NCBI GenBank assembly: GCA_030374765.1
Contig: JARGXX010000138.1
Location: 744,001 to 808,000 of the forward strand
Direction: 5' to 3'
DNA from: Agarophyton chilense
Lineage: Eukaryota > Rhodophyta > Florideophyceae > Gracilariales > Gracilariaceae
Length of the DNA: 64,000 nt
The position numbers were made by a program, and so were the translations under genes. This document shows, piece after piece, positions 23,651-35,745 of the stretch; the stretch's first letter is position 1; each line of letters begins with the position of its first letter. The notes under the pieces were generated by a model that saw only the letters and a list, made by a program, of their open reading frames with translations, searched no databases and was not told the origin of the DNA.

Positions 23651-23997
23651 ACCACTGATGTGTTGCAGAGGAAGTCTCTCAAGCACCACGTTTCCCAGCC
23701 AATTGCGATCTATCACTGGATGCCTGTTTGCAGAGTCGTCTGCACCCGCCCAGAAGCCGCCGAAGCCGAAATACTCGGAATGCTGCTTTTGAGCTTCATC
23801 GAGTTGGTGGACATCACCACCATCGATAAAGTCATCGTCGTAGTCGGAATCGTCAGCGACAGCGCGCGTGCGGGCGTGCGACTGGGCGGCCGGCGACGAC
23901 GGCTGGTCTTCGTCGTCCTCGCTGACAGATGGCGCAGCAGAGGTCTGCTGGCACAGCCACAGAGCCTCACGGATGTTACTGGTTGCCGCCCAGGAGA
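23651..23997 (-). other. Open exon-like segment, unknown protein
   Basis: On the minus strand a frame without an ATG is open for about 115 codons and ends in a TAG. Its product is strongly acidic (SVSEDDEDQPSSPAAQ, then ADDSDYDDDFIDGGD) and closes with an aromatic, ordered-looking stretch (EYFGFGGFWAGADDSANRH). The composition looks selected rather than random. It lies just downstream of the MED13-like gene on the same strand and could be a 3' exon of it or of another gene; the usual MED13 C-terminal domain is not obvious. Confidence 0.3.
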
Positions 23998-24193
23998 TTC
24001 AGACGAATTTGCACGCCGCTTCGCATTCGGTTCTGCGTGTCTGTGGTGGTGGCGGCTAATGAAAAGTGTGAACTTGCGCTTCGGCGGCGTTTCAGCTGGG
24101 ACAGCGCGACGCCGTGGCTGTACGAAGCATGAAAACCCACCAAAACAGAACGTGTACATATCTTCCCTTGCACTGTATAGAGATTCAATTTTG

Positions 24194-27100
24194 AGAATAT
24201 TTTGGGTTCTTGCGGCTCTCGCGAGTCAATGAAGCCAGCTTGGTGCAAAGCGCCTTCACATACAACTGATATTGTTCTGTCATCACTCGTTCTGCTTCAG
24301 ATAAGCCTTTTCCATTTCCTTTCTCACAGGTTCTTGAATCCGCTAACGAATTAGAAATGAATGCGACTCGTTCGAGTAGAAAGAAAGTATGGGTTCCAAA
24401 TTAACATTCCTGGTATACAGGGAACACATCTCGTAGAAATACGTTAACATCTTCTTGGATGTCCTCCGGTGCTATCCCAACATATTCTACATTCTTCCGT
24501 TCACTATATGGTTCAAACCGAGCCTTTCCCCACGTCGGAAGGGCTCCACCAAAAGTCTCCACCCACTCCTTCTTATAGCCTACACAAACTGTCGGAGGAT
24601 TGAGAGGAAATACGGCAGCACATTTTCCCATGTAGTCGTTGATAGAAAGCGGACTCAGTAAGCCGGGCACGTTATGTTTAGGTTCCCGGATAAGCTCGGG
24701 ATCAGGAGATTCCCCTGATCTAGTTTGCGAAAGCTTGGTTCCGCAACCACAAGACTCCAGACACGTTTTGAACACATGACTGGTTTCCAACGCTCGCAGC
24801 AACCCAAGAAGCACCCGTCGCATTGTAGCCGAAGAAACCTCATTTGTTTCAACATTCACAGAAACTCTTTCCTTCTGAGAGAAATCCACAGGATCATTCA
24901 AACTTCCCCGGAACAGAGACAGTTCATTCATTGAAAAGAGCTGCATTTCAAGTAAAGACATTAGATAGTGAACTTTACCGTCTCTCTTGGAGAAAGTCCT
25001 TCCATTTAAAGAACATGAGACTGTGAGGACATGCGCCTTTGTCGATGGATGCTGTACGGACCTCCTAGGACACCTCTGACTCATACGGGAAGGCTTCTGT
25101 TTTTCCTCTCGAGCTCCTTGTGAAGAGCTTTGTGAAAGAGAGTTCTCACTCACGGTCGACGATATTTCCCAGTGTGAATTACGATCCGCTGATAAAACAT
25201 AGCACGCACTGGCACAATCAACGGCAACGGAGTATTCCAACTTCAAGGCATACATCTCATGAGTACGATCCCCAACTGTAGCTTCTTGGTCCCGCTTTTC
25301 AATGGCGCCCTCAGCGATGAGCTCATGCAAAGAAAGCAACGTTGTGGGCGAGTATAACTTCTGCTCGGGTGTTTTGGCCTTCGATTCTTCGTCGTCATCT
25401 GATTCTGATAGTTCCCACTCCGATTATTTGCGAAGCAGAGATGGGTCTTTCACTTCGCCCTCAAGCCGAAGCCTGGAGAACTGTAACGCAACGACGGGTT
25501 AAGTCAGCGTACGGGTCTCGACCGGTGGTAGCGCGGTAGAGCGGGTCCTATGGTTCGAATCCTTGACGGCGGCACTCCCAGAGTACTTGGTGCAATGGGC
25601 TTTACTGTGTAGCCCTATAGGTTGGAGCTACGGAAACGATGGCTTGCGAATTATATAGTTTCTAAATTCTTCTTATCTTGCTGGCGCCCGGAAAAGTGGA
25701 CAATCACACACAACGGCGGTCTGTGAAATCCTCTTCAAAGAACGCACTGAGCTTTTCACTTACATTTGAACTCTGCGGCCTGCGGTCTGTGAGTGGAGAT
25801 TTAAAGTTCTTCAATGCTGCACGAACGAGATCTGTTGGTGATAGATTGCTTAGTTTCTAATCCGACTCCGACTGAACATTGCCCTCACTCTGACGCGCGA
25901 TAGATGATTCTTGGAGTGCTAAGTCCACGTCCATATTCGAGGGTTTTCCGCCTTGTTTTCCATCAGGTTGCACGGAACCCGGATTTGCGGTCTGCTCTTC
26001 AGGTCTTTCCCGTTTTCAAAGTTTGGTTGAATGGAATTCTCGTCGGTCCCAACATTATTCTCGTCTTCCTGCAAGCGTTCATCGATTCCGTCAGGCAATA
26101 AATCTGCCACTTCATCCAACGTACCAAAGTCAGTCATGCCTATTCCTATGCCCATTCCTTGCCCACCATGAAGGAAATCAGGTTCATTGGATTCATTTCC
26201 ATCCAAGGAGAAAGAGTAAAGTCCACTGTTAGAGTTCATTGCAAATGTTGGATCGCTTTTCATGTTCGCTAAAGGAATTGCCTTGTTTTTCGTCACTCCC
26301 ATATTATTCAAACCGGTATTTCCAGTCACATTTTGTTGCGTTCCAGCAAAACCTTGTGAAATAGTTATATCACCTTTTACGGAGTTCTGCACGCCAGAAT
26401 CAGCAAGATCCGGAACTGAGAGTTCTGGGGAACACACTTCTTAGACGAGTGGATGGCGCGTCAAGAGAGCAGAGTCTTGTTTTTGTCTTTCTGAAGGGAT
26501 CGAATGGCAGCGTTAAGAGACTCCGCAGTTGGGGCGTCGTCTTTGAATAGCACAGAAGCTTGCTGAGAAGGGGGTTCCGTGGAGGAAGGGTTGGGATTGG
26601 TGTTGGCAAGAGGGCTACTCAGAGACAGAGACCTTTGACGTTTTCTGGACTTCCACAAGCTCGAGCTCTTGATACTTTTCTTGGGGTCCGGCACAGCTCT
26701 AGATACGGCTGCGGAACTGGCTGAATCTGCAGGAAACAGCGTCTCGTTGGTATGAATCACTGCTCCTGGATAAGGGGCGACTATTCCGTTTTCGAACTTG
26801 ACAAACACAACCGAAAAATTCAACTCCATAGACGAAAATGGAACACAAGGATACATGCCGTCTTCACGCCATCTGTCGAGGACGGAATCAGTTAGAGCAT
26901 CGCCAGCCGTTGCAAGTGGAGATAACAGAGCTGGGCTGCCAAGAGGTGCAATTATGACGTGTAAGGAGTGATTAGGGTCTCGCAACCAGTCTTGGTCTGT
27001 GACTCTGCGAGCGGTTGAGTTCTTCAAGATGACTCGGATGAGTACGCAAGAGTTCGGTGGTGAGGTGAGCGATACCGAGAAGGAATATAAAAGGCCTACG

Positions 27101-27543
27101 GACGGCTGTACAACCTGATGAGCAACATGGAGCGCTCCCTGTGACTACAAGAGAGAGTGAATGGTGTGTTTGGCTCTTTTTCGAAGCTGCAAAAGAGGTT
27201 GAGGCGATTGGACATCCGGAAGCGAGATGCTGGGGTCTGGGGGCGTGAGGTGGAACTGGCACAAAAGGCAGCGAGCCAAGCGGCGAGTGTTGTAGGGGCG
27301 ATGACGAGAGAGGTTGGCCTCGGAATTGGAAGAAGGGAGGAAAACCTTGCGTTCTAAGAGAAGGTGCGGGGCGAAACGGCTGAAGAGTCGCCAAAAGAAA
27401 ATGCCCTGGCGAGTGGCTTGCTCGAACGAGAGACCAGGGTCGATCAAGTTGATGGCGCAAAGCCAGGCGGATATGGCGTTTGTGATTTGAGTGCGCCACA
27501 CGTGGCACACTTGCAGCGCGCACGTCGCTTTTGTGCCACACAC
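24194..27543 (-). pseudogene. MED13: MED13-like Mediator kinase-module subunit (several breaks)
   Basis: Minus-strand segments spell a MED13 homologue. The N-terminal part (27543-26461) includes LLYSFSVSL, later HVIIAPLGSPALLSP and FVKFENGIVAPYP, as in Med13_N. The middle (26437-25919) is a low-complexity acidic linker with GMGIGMTDFGTLDEVADLL. Segment 25400-24401 carries the MID-domain signature: VGYKKEWVETF, then LPTWGKARFEPYSERKNVEYV and FPVYQEC. The same frame continues past a TAA at 24401-24403 as FGTH, matching the conserved LGxH, and stays open to about 24194. Other stops or frame changes fall near 27145, 26461, 25870 and 25425. The one near 27145 follows TTGTAG and CACAG, so some may be introns. 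The C-terminal PIWI-like domain was not found. MED13 links the CDK8 kinase module to core Mediator. It is a pseudogene, a gene with unmodelled introns, or an assembly with errors. Confidence 0.6.
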
Positions 27544-27599
27544 GTTTAAAATGGGGCACGCGCTATTGTTTCAAAAGGGAACCGATGTCCGGGTATCAC

Positions 27600-28886
27600 T
27601 GTATACGCCCACGGCTCTTTTTGAAGGTCTAAAACACCCGGCAACCACGATGCTCAAACCACCACCATAACCACCACGAACCCCATCCCTCCCTTTCCCT
27701 GGCACCTCCTCCTCCCTCTCTCTCAAACCTAGTCATCCTTAAGCCCCAGCTCGCCGCGCACCAAACGTCTACCGCGCCGCTCGCGCCCCGGAATGCAGCG
27801 GCAGCCGGCCATCTCCATCCCCGCAACCTTGCCGCACCCTCCTTCCTTCTCCCTCAGCGATTTCACTCAGGCTGTATCCAATGCTGCGCGTTACGCACCC
27901 AACTTCTTAGCAAACCATTCAACTCGCCGTTTTGTTGGGATCCCCGCACCGACTGCTTCCACACTTCATTTAACTTTGCCTGAACCGTCGTCACCGTGAT
28001 CCACATACTCTCCACCGCCCTCCTCAGGGCAACATAATTTCCCCGATCTCCTGCTGAATCCACTGGAAACCCCAACTCAGCCTTCACAACCAACGTTTGT
28101 ACCACCATCACCAAAACATCATCTTCCGCCGCAAACACGTCCGCAATTAACCATGATATTGTCATATCCTCTCCACCGCCCTTTTCAGTGCGACATACCT
28201 TCCCCGACTTCCTGCTAAATACATTGCCAAGCCCAACTCCGTCTTCACAATCAACGTTCGTACAAGCACAACCAAAACATCATCTGCCCCCGCTACCTCG
28301 TCCGCAACTCCGTCCGCAGCTAACCCCCCGGAAACCCCCCTCCACCACCGTTGCAACCCCGTTCGAAAATAACCCCTGCACCAACTCCCCCTCCACCTCC
28401 GCTGCAACCCCGTTCGCAACTAATCCCCGCACCAACTCCCTCTCAACCCCCGCTCCCACCCCAACTCTCACTACGAACCCTCCCACGAACCCCTACTCCA
28501 ATTAGCCCGCCTTCCCCAACGCCCAGTCCATCACCACTTCCACTACACCACTCACGGCTAACCCCACGACCGCCCGCACCACGACCGCTCGCACCACCGC
28601 GCCCCACACCACTGCGCCCCTCATCACCGCCCCCCACGACCGCCACCCGAAGGACTGCCGCCCGAATGACTGCCGCCCGAATGACTGCCGCTCGAACGAC
28701 CATCGCCCGAACGACTGCCGCCCTCAGATTTTTCTCATCGCCCTCTCCGCAGCCCTTGCACCCATCGACCCACCCGTATTTAACAACGCCTAGACAAAAC
28801 ACTACTAATTTCCACCGCCACCATCACCACCACCACCACCACCACATCTCAGGCCATCCAAAAAACTTCCGCCATCGCACAGCTCA
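27600..28886. repeat. C-rich low-complexity and degenerate tandem repeat region
   Basis: The + strand is strongly C-rich with Pro/Thr/Arg-coding frames. Two diverged copies of a roughly 170-bp unit lie at about 28010-28160 and 28180-28320. Shorter units follow: a CTGCAACCCCGTTCG-type unit at about 28350-28420, and a 15-bp CCGCCCGAATGACTG-type unit repeated about five times at 28640-28720. A CCA run lies at 28811-28845. On the minus strand the 170-bp units encode two similar peptides (DDVLVMVVQTLVVKAELGF and DDVLVVLVRTLIVKTELGL), so they may come from a repeat protein gene. No complete gene can be supported. Confidence 0.55.
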
Positions 28887-30420
28887 ATGTCGGACTTGCG
28901 GCCTCACCTTCACTTTAGACAAGTTTCAAATTTACATTTGAACAGCATCTTCTGTAAAATTAACAACTGGCACCTGAACAACAAGCCAGCTCATAGTGGT
29001 GACTACAAAAACCCTCAAATCAATTCCTCACATGATAAGAGCGAGCTCGGTCGCAGCCCCGGGACAGTTCTACCCCAAGACATTCACGGAAGGTAAGTGA
29101 TCGTGCATCCAGATCTTTCTTACCGTCACATAGGCGGCGATCCCCTCCGTTTACCAATAGCCCTGTTGTGAAATTTATACATTTTTCCGATACGATACTG
29201 TTTTTGTCTCTTCGATTATTGTTGTTTAAGCACACTGCGGCGAGTTGTTCTAGTACCTCAGCAGTAGTATCTAGGTCCACAGACATCTCGACTATTTGAT
29301 TCAAGCCTTCTAGGTCTTGCCTTTTAATGCAACATCGAGCTTCGAGCAGTAAAAGTACACCTTCAATTTAATCTTCGCCTTTCCATTCCCTTAGAACGTT
29401 TAAACTACGAAAACCCTTACGAGATTCATGTATCTGAGTTCTTGCCCGCGTGAAATGTTCTCGCTTCGCTTCCGCATTTTTAATATTGTTTCAAGCACTC
29501 ATCACTGAAACACTACTCAGCCTGGCATATGAGTTGGAAGGAGAGGAGGAGGGAAAGAGGGTACAATCCAAAAATCTTTGTGAGTCTCCTTAACATCCTT
29601 TCTCAATTCAAATGTACCCTTCATGAGATTATAGCATGCCTTTCACTTAATTTTGATCGCTTTTTCAATTCTAAGCTACTGCAATGGTGCTCCACTATCC
29701 CTACTATCTCCATTGGGATTAGCAGAAGAAGATGGGCATAGCACTGTTTTCTTCTCTCTGCGCTCGTGGCGCTTCCGGTTTGCCACCAATTTTTCCCCTG
29801 AACGTTGACGCTCATTGTCCGTGAGTTATGGACATTGTTGTTTTTCCTGAATCGAAACCTGAGGGGTGTAGTCAATACAAGTGAGAATATGTCCGCTGTG
29901 CATGTAGAGACTGCAAATTGGGAACTTCAATCAATCATATGTGTTCATATGCCTCGAAAGACAATCGTTTCAAAACACATGTTGACAGAAAAGTTTTGCT
30001 ACATTCACTACAATAGTTTCAAGGCAGATCGGACATTCTTTTAGATGGTTCATGCCCGAAACGGGTGCAGAAGAAGACATACCAGCGGTGGCTCAAAACG
30101 AACAAACAACGCACAAGATACTTGAGTGTAAAAAGAAGAACAGTTTACTGATGTAGGGTGTCTATCAAAATTTTGGAGACGTGCACTGTCTCCATGAGGT
30201 TACTTACTCTAATACGGTAAAGTAAGTGGCGCATTTTGGTGGTTGTCACGGCGAGTTCCCTGAGGAACTTTCAGTCACGCCAGTAATTTTAGTATATTTT
30301 ACGGGGGTGGCAATAATGTGCCCAAAAGCGAGGGTTTGCACGGCAGGTAATGAATTTTGAACAAAATGTTTGGATATGTTTTTAGCTTTTCCGGTTGAGA
30401 ATTTTTTTTATGTGTGTTGC
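28887..30420. other. Gene-poor stretch
   Basis: Only short open frames (the longest 94 codons, minus, 29020-29304), none recognised. Around 30050-30130 the + strand reads QKKTYQRWLKTNKQRTRYLS, which has the feel of a decayed transposase but is too short to assign. Confidence 0.4.
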
Positions 30421-30429
30421 ACATGTTAC

Positions 30430-31169
30430 AACAACATACAATTCCCTTCGCTTCTGTTTTAATTGCATTAAATAAATGTCGGCAGTGGTCTCTTTTCGAT
30501 TTTTTTTCATCTGCTTCTTTAAAGGTTCTTTTCATGGTTCGAATAGTATTCCGGTTGTTTTCTGTTAAATACTCTGCAGAAATGAAATAAAAACAATAAA
30601 TTATGAAGATCATAATGCTACCGTATGCACTTTTGTAGAGATTTCAAGCATCGCCCACGCAAATTGCTATCAAAGAAGTATTCACTCTATAAGACCATTC
30701 CTTAACATCAAACTTCTTTTCCATGTTTAAACAATCTTTTCTAGATCTATCATGTCTATAAATTCTTGAAAAAAAAGTATTGTCCTTTTCGGGAAACTAT
30801 GGAACAAAAACAGAAAACAGAACGATTTTGTTTATTCTATCGCTTTTATCCCATTTATCACAAAAAAATTTTTTTTCTAGTTTGTTACTTGTGCAGTGGC
30901 TGATAAAATATCTTCTCTCACGGCCTTATCCGAGCAAATAAATCATCTTTACATCTAATTCAGTAAGGTTGCCCGCAATTGAAACGTGCTGGACGCGTGT
31001 AGTCCCCCGTAAGGTCGGAACAATTTTTCATAGGATACCTTCTGATAGCTGGTTTTAGAATTTTGATAAATCTAATTTCTCTTTTTAAAAGGGATTTGGT
31101 GGTTTGAACAGAAGCAAAATATTCATCAGCGCAAACAATGAAATCAATGGCGAACCAGTGTTCTACCAA
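30430..31169 (-). pseudogene. piggyBac-family transposase remnant, copy 2
   Basis: A second, more damaged piggyBac copy on the minus strand. The proximal ORF (31169-30960) has MVEHWFAIDFIVCADEYFAS (catalytic Asp in CAD) and IRFIKILKPAIRRYPMKN. After a gap full of stops the sequence resumes near 30770 as YRHDRSRKD, then NMEKKFDVKEWSYRVNTSL and CVGDA*NLYKSAYG. It ends near 30540 with NNRNTIRTMKRTFKEADE. Each block aligns with copy 1 (8.2-8.9 kb), but the amino-acid differences show the copies parted long ago. A run of Cys and His residues at 30430-30460 may be what is left of the Cys-rich tail. Confidence 0.75.
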
Positions 31170-33115
31170 TCTGACTAAAACTCTTGTTCGTGTGCATATT
31201 CGTGTTCAAAAATCAGGACATTTGGTTAGGTAGATCCCATGTTTATTTTTTGGTTTAGAAGAATTAAAATCCTTCGCTAACAAACTGTTTTCAATTCATA
31301 ACTAGTGACATGTTTCCTATCGAGAGTTGTGTAGTTTGAAAGACTAATTTCCACCCAGTTTCTGCCTAGCACATATCACTATGACATGCTAACATCCAAA
31401 CAACATGTGTGTGAAAGACTTACAAAAGCCTTCCTGTGATCATTTATGGCTTTCAAAAAGTCATAAGCGCATCCCTACCTAGCTTCATCGGAATTTATAT
31501 CACTTTCAAATCCACCGAAAAGGATAAATTGTCTTATATGTTTTAATCGGTTGCCTAACGTGATCTTTTTAAACCATATAGATTCGAAAAATGTAAAAGA
31601 CGTTTTTTAGACCATAGTGATCTTTCATTCGAATTTTCAAAACGGGTCATCAAAATCGTCAAACGAAAAAATTTAAAGTTAAACGTACAGAAATCTGCTC
31701 TAGACCTTTTCCTCTCACCATGAAGTTTGAAGATCGAATAATTTGTTCCAAATGAGCGACGGGAAACACATACATAAATGAATCATACGAAGAGTGTTCT
31801 GGAGCAGCATAAATGGCTGAGATAGACTTTTCTATTGGTAGCATGACTTTTCATTGATTCATTTAGACCAACTACACAATTCTGTAGTATTCTACTATGT
31901 CGGGGAATCCGATAGGATGATTTTTCGGGAAGTCGCGGTTGGAACTCATAAACCGGAGATCCGGACGAGCCATAATAGATAGTCAGCCCCCAACCACTTC
32001 ACGAGCCGTCTCGTACCTACGTTCCATCAACGTTTTACAGTTGAACTGTTCACCCTTGCTGGCGAGTAGTGGCCTTACACCCCACTTCCAGCTCTCTGGT
32101 GTTGTAGCTCTACCACTCCTTTTACTTCGCCGCAAGCGACCCATTGGCAGTCCGAACGCTGTGGCAGGTGTCTGCTCTCTCCGTTAGAGCGGATACTACA
32201 CATTCAGAGTCAAGGCTAGATTATCCGTTGTCCACTCGGTCGAACTAACTTCGACAAAACTGTCTTGCGTGCCACTATTTATGACAGTAGGAGGGCCGGT
32301 CTAATTCGTAGTGTCGCTCTCGTATATGTTCTTGAAATTATGTTGTCCTGCATTTTTCAGATCTTTAGTAGAAATAGCAGTATTGTTCATCTCCAGGAAG
32401 ATTTCAACGGTTTTTTGAACACTTATGTGATTCATTACATGCTTGGTAGGCTTGAAATTGTACAATTTTAATTTTGAATTCTTCTCTTTACCAGATAGCT
32501 CGAAGTTTATTGTGACAAAAGAGTGTGGAGGATTTTGGTTGATGACAACTTCAACTTTCGTCAAGCTTTCACCAACGAGTTTCGTCTTCCATTGTGTGTC
32601 AAAGAAGCGTTTACAGGACCTTTTTGAAGTGGATCAGGCTTGCGCCGGTGTTGAATCTGTTTCTGACCACACGTCTGGTATCAGTGGTTGGAGACAGAGT
32701 AAATTAAATGTGATAGATGAAAACAAAGATGATGAGTTTGTCTAAAGGGTGTGGACAATCTCATTTTGTATGAAAGGTTGATGTCAAAGAAACAGATTGT
32801 GCTGTAAACATCTAGACGCCAAATTTTAGGAACATTGAAAAAGTTTACAAAATCTATCGATGTTGAAAATATGGCTACATATGAGTCCAATATTCTTATA
32901 GAAATTATAGAAAAGACATTTCTGATTAAACTTTAATAACGAGTTCAAGCAAGTCATGGCCTTCGGCCGTCAACAGCGTTGTGCCACGCAGCCGAAAAGT
33001 TTCGACATAAAGCTATAAAAGGAAGTGTTTTTGAAACGTAACGCATCTTTGCTGTTATCTAATTTCGTTCGACAAACTATACTGCCTCATCCAAAACCGG
33101 ATTTTTACAATTACA
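31170..33115. other. AT-rich gene-poor stretch
   Basis: About 1.9 kb with short open frames on both strands (the longest about 100 codons, + 32443-32745), none recognised. No RNA gene seen. It lies between the second piggyBac remnant and the helicase remnant and shows no repeat shared with either that I could find. Confidence 0.5.
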
Positions 33116-33119
33116 GTCA

Positions 33120-34870
33120 TACAATAAAAGAAAGTGTTTTCGTGACGAAGACAGGCTTCGATTTGGTGTAAGAGTATGACATTTTCAGACTTTGTCACTC
33201 ACGAAAGACTCACATATATTTGTCCTGGAGAAAAAAGGTTGGTTCTTAGGTGGATTATCAATTTTTTCAGAATATGTCTTGGAGATTTATGAACTGTAGC
33301 TGCGCATGCCAACCTAAGCGGAAGCTGTCTATGCTTAACTTTTCCATGGCCAAATTCAAACACAGAATCGATTATGCGTAGTTCAAATCTGTTTTGTACA
33401 CTGTCAGTTTCGTCGATTTCAGAAAAGAACTAGTACTCTGTTCCGGATTTCAGAGATAATGAAGAACTTCTCGTTTAGAAGATGTAAATGAAGTACGTTT
33501 CTGATATACCAAGAACTCCAAATTTCAGGTGCAGTTTGTGTTGCGAGAAACTTGTTGCAGCATATTTGTAGATATTTTCTGGCCTTTTGATGTTGCTCTT
33601 TTGTATAAATTCTCTGCCTAGACCTCGAATCGGGAAGATCTTAGTTGCGGTGTTTAGCTTATGGAGTCTACCCGAAAACATATCAAGAATATTCTTGTTG
33701 TACTATTCGACGAGTTGGTTTGTTGGAGATACAATTAATCTATCAAGCCCGAATTTTTGTTTTAGATATGTTGTAGTGCAATTTCACAGACCTTTGTACT
33801 CTTTTTTGACATTGGATGTAGACTTTAGTGGCCGGTGACCTTTTAATGGAAATGATCCACGACCCACACTGAGAAGATCTCGAGTAAAAATTGGATCGTC
33901 ATGCTGCCTGGCTTGCTCTATTATCCGTATATCGTCACCTCGTCTGTCCCACAGATCACACTAGTACAAAGAAAGATCTTGCAAGAGATTAGGTTTAATA
34001 ACAAGAACTGTTCCATTTCCCTCTGTTACATTTTATGCCTTTGTAACGACTGGAAAAAGTTGCATGTAGTGTCCTGCCACAACGATGACCAGTCCACCAA
34101 GATCTTTGGTTGAACATCTGAATTCTTTCATGAAAATGTTGGTCATTTGAAACAGAATCTTCGGGCACATAACAGATTCGTCCAATACCAACAAAATGGT
34201 TCTTCTAAGCGAAGAGCTCGCTTCACGCTTGGTCCGTACTTTGAACGCGTGTCTCGCTCTCTGCTCTTTCTGTCTTTCTAGTCGTCAGCACTATGAACAA
34301 GTAAACTGTATAATGTTCAATCATTTTCCTACAGCGCATCAGCGATGCCTGTAGTTGCAGTCATCTGAACCAAAACTGATTTTTGCGCAGATATAACTCG
34401 CAACAACGACAGAAGGTAAGTCTTTCCGGTCGCAGTAAGGCCCTGCAGAACCAAGACTTTCTCTTGTACTTGACGCCTTTCTTCATCTGTTTGTTCATTT
34501 CTTGGGTCTTTTTCTCATAATAATTCGTCAAAGACTCGTTGTTGTTGTCTTTTAAGCTAACTATACCGGTCTGGAAGCCTTCTTCTGGATTGGTTAGAAG
34601 ACATTTTTCGTCATTCTACTGCTCTCATGGCTCGTTCAAGACCACTTTCTCCGGTCCGAGGCTGAGATACCAGCTCTAAAAAGAATAAATCTTTACGAAG
34701 AAGACGATAGCCGTAGATTTCTGATATTTCAATAATTGTTGTCAAAATTTCCTCTCTTCCGTGCATTGCGTTTCCGGAGGTAATATATGAAGTCAAAACT
34801 TTTTTATACCTTTGACACAAAACGCGCGGATTTGCTCCCTGCAGAAAGGAAGTAAACCCCATCTACCTGA
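33120..34870 (-). pseudogene. Pif1-type DNA helicase (broken, nearly complete motor domain)
   Basis: The minus strand spells most Pif1 motifs in order, in shifting frames. QQQRVFDELL precedes motif I, VLQGLTATGKTYLLSLL (P-loop, about 34450-34410). Motif Ia is VQMTATTGIADAL, and the TLYSLL block follows. Motif II is LLVLDESVM with LGGLVIVVAGHYMQLFPV (about 34200-34050); the usual GDxxQ is GHxxQ. Then come DDPIFTRDLLSVGRG, RLIVSPTNQLVE (motif IV region, about 33740), and HKLHLKFGV. Motifs V and VI read PLRLACAATVHKSP and GQIYVSLS, then TGA then V (about 33190), where the conserved Arg of SRV has become a stop. Pif1 helicases unwind DNA and RNA-DNA hybrids; the same domain forms the C-terminal half of Helitron transposases. 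No Rep (HUH) domain was recognised upstream, so cellular or Helitron origin is undecided. Confidence 0.72.
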
Positions 34871-35745
34871 GTTCAGAGGAGGTTGAGTAATCAAGCCGGA
34901 TATCGGTGGATTCACTACAATGTCTAAACAACAGTCATCGAAAGCCATACCCGCACTTACACGTAGTCGCTCTGTCAATGACGTGAATCCCAGACTTCTT
35001 CCAGCTATTTAAGGTGTGTTTCTAAGGTTCGCCCTAAGGTTCCGAAACTTCCGCCCAAGGCATCGAAAGATATCTCCACTCTGGGCCCTTCTACCAAAGC
35101 GGCTGAGCCCCCGGAGGATGAATTTCACGTGAAAAGTAATGGAAGTTAGCGAAAACAGCTCCATGGAACTTGCGAAGCTTTTAATGCCCTCGTTGAAAAT
35201 TTTCAAATCCTGGGTGCAACACCTCTTCGACGAAGGAAATGGTCGAAACCCTCCTTCTATCGTGGGGGATATCAACACTCTGTTGGAATGCATTGGTGGA
35301 CCAGTCGTCTATTTCTAGGGCGTAGCAACCCGATTCAATCACGTAAGTTTCTGTCCTAAGACGTTCAAGCAAACTAGCGCAAGAGACAAGAAATTTCCTG
35401 ACCAACCCGCTCCTGTTTCGCAATAATCGAGACAAGAGAAGGTCAGAGACTGTAGCCACCATAGCCGTAAGAATCATACTGTCTACCTACCGGATTTTTC
35501 GAATTCAACAACCCCTTTCAGACGTCTTACTTCAATAATTCGGATCACAAGGAATCCGCCCCCTCCGACTAATCGTCTGAATATGACTATCGCGATCATT
35601 GCAAACGCTTCTCCCGTTCGCAACATTCGTCAGCCAACAAAGGTGTTATTGGTACCCTAGAAAAGGGAAGAAGGCACCTAGTCTTGAAGAAGCTGAACTG
35701 CACAAGCCGTGGCATCGGAACTTGGTCTTCTATTGATATCATCTA
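34871..35745. other. Gene-poor stretch
   Basis: Two overlapping minus ORFs (35009-35293 and 35181-35477) of about 95 codons each have no recognised motif. They might be the N-terminal part of the helicase-bearing protein, but no signature supports that. Confidence 0.35.

Noticed and set aside
25510-25580. tRNA-like sequence with a B-box (GGTTCGAATCC) and an A-box-like stretch
   Set aside because: The boxes are too close, and the acceptor and T stems do not pair over their full length. No permuted or split arrangement with a matching 5' half was found nearby.
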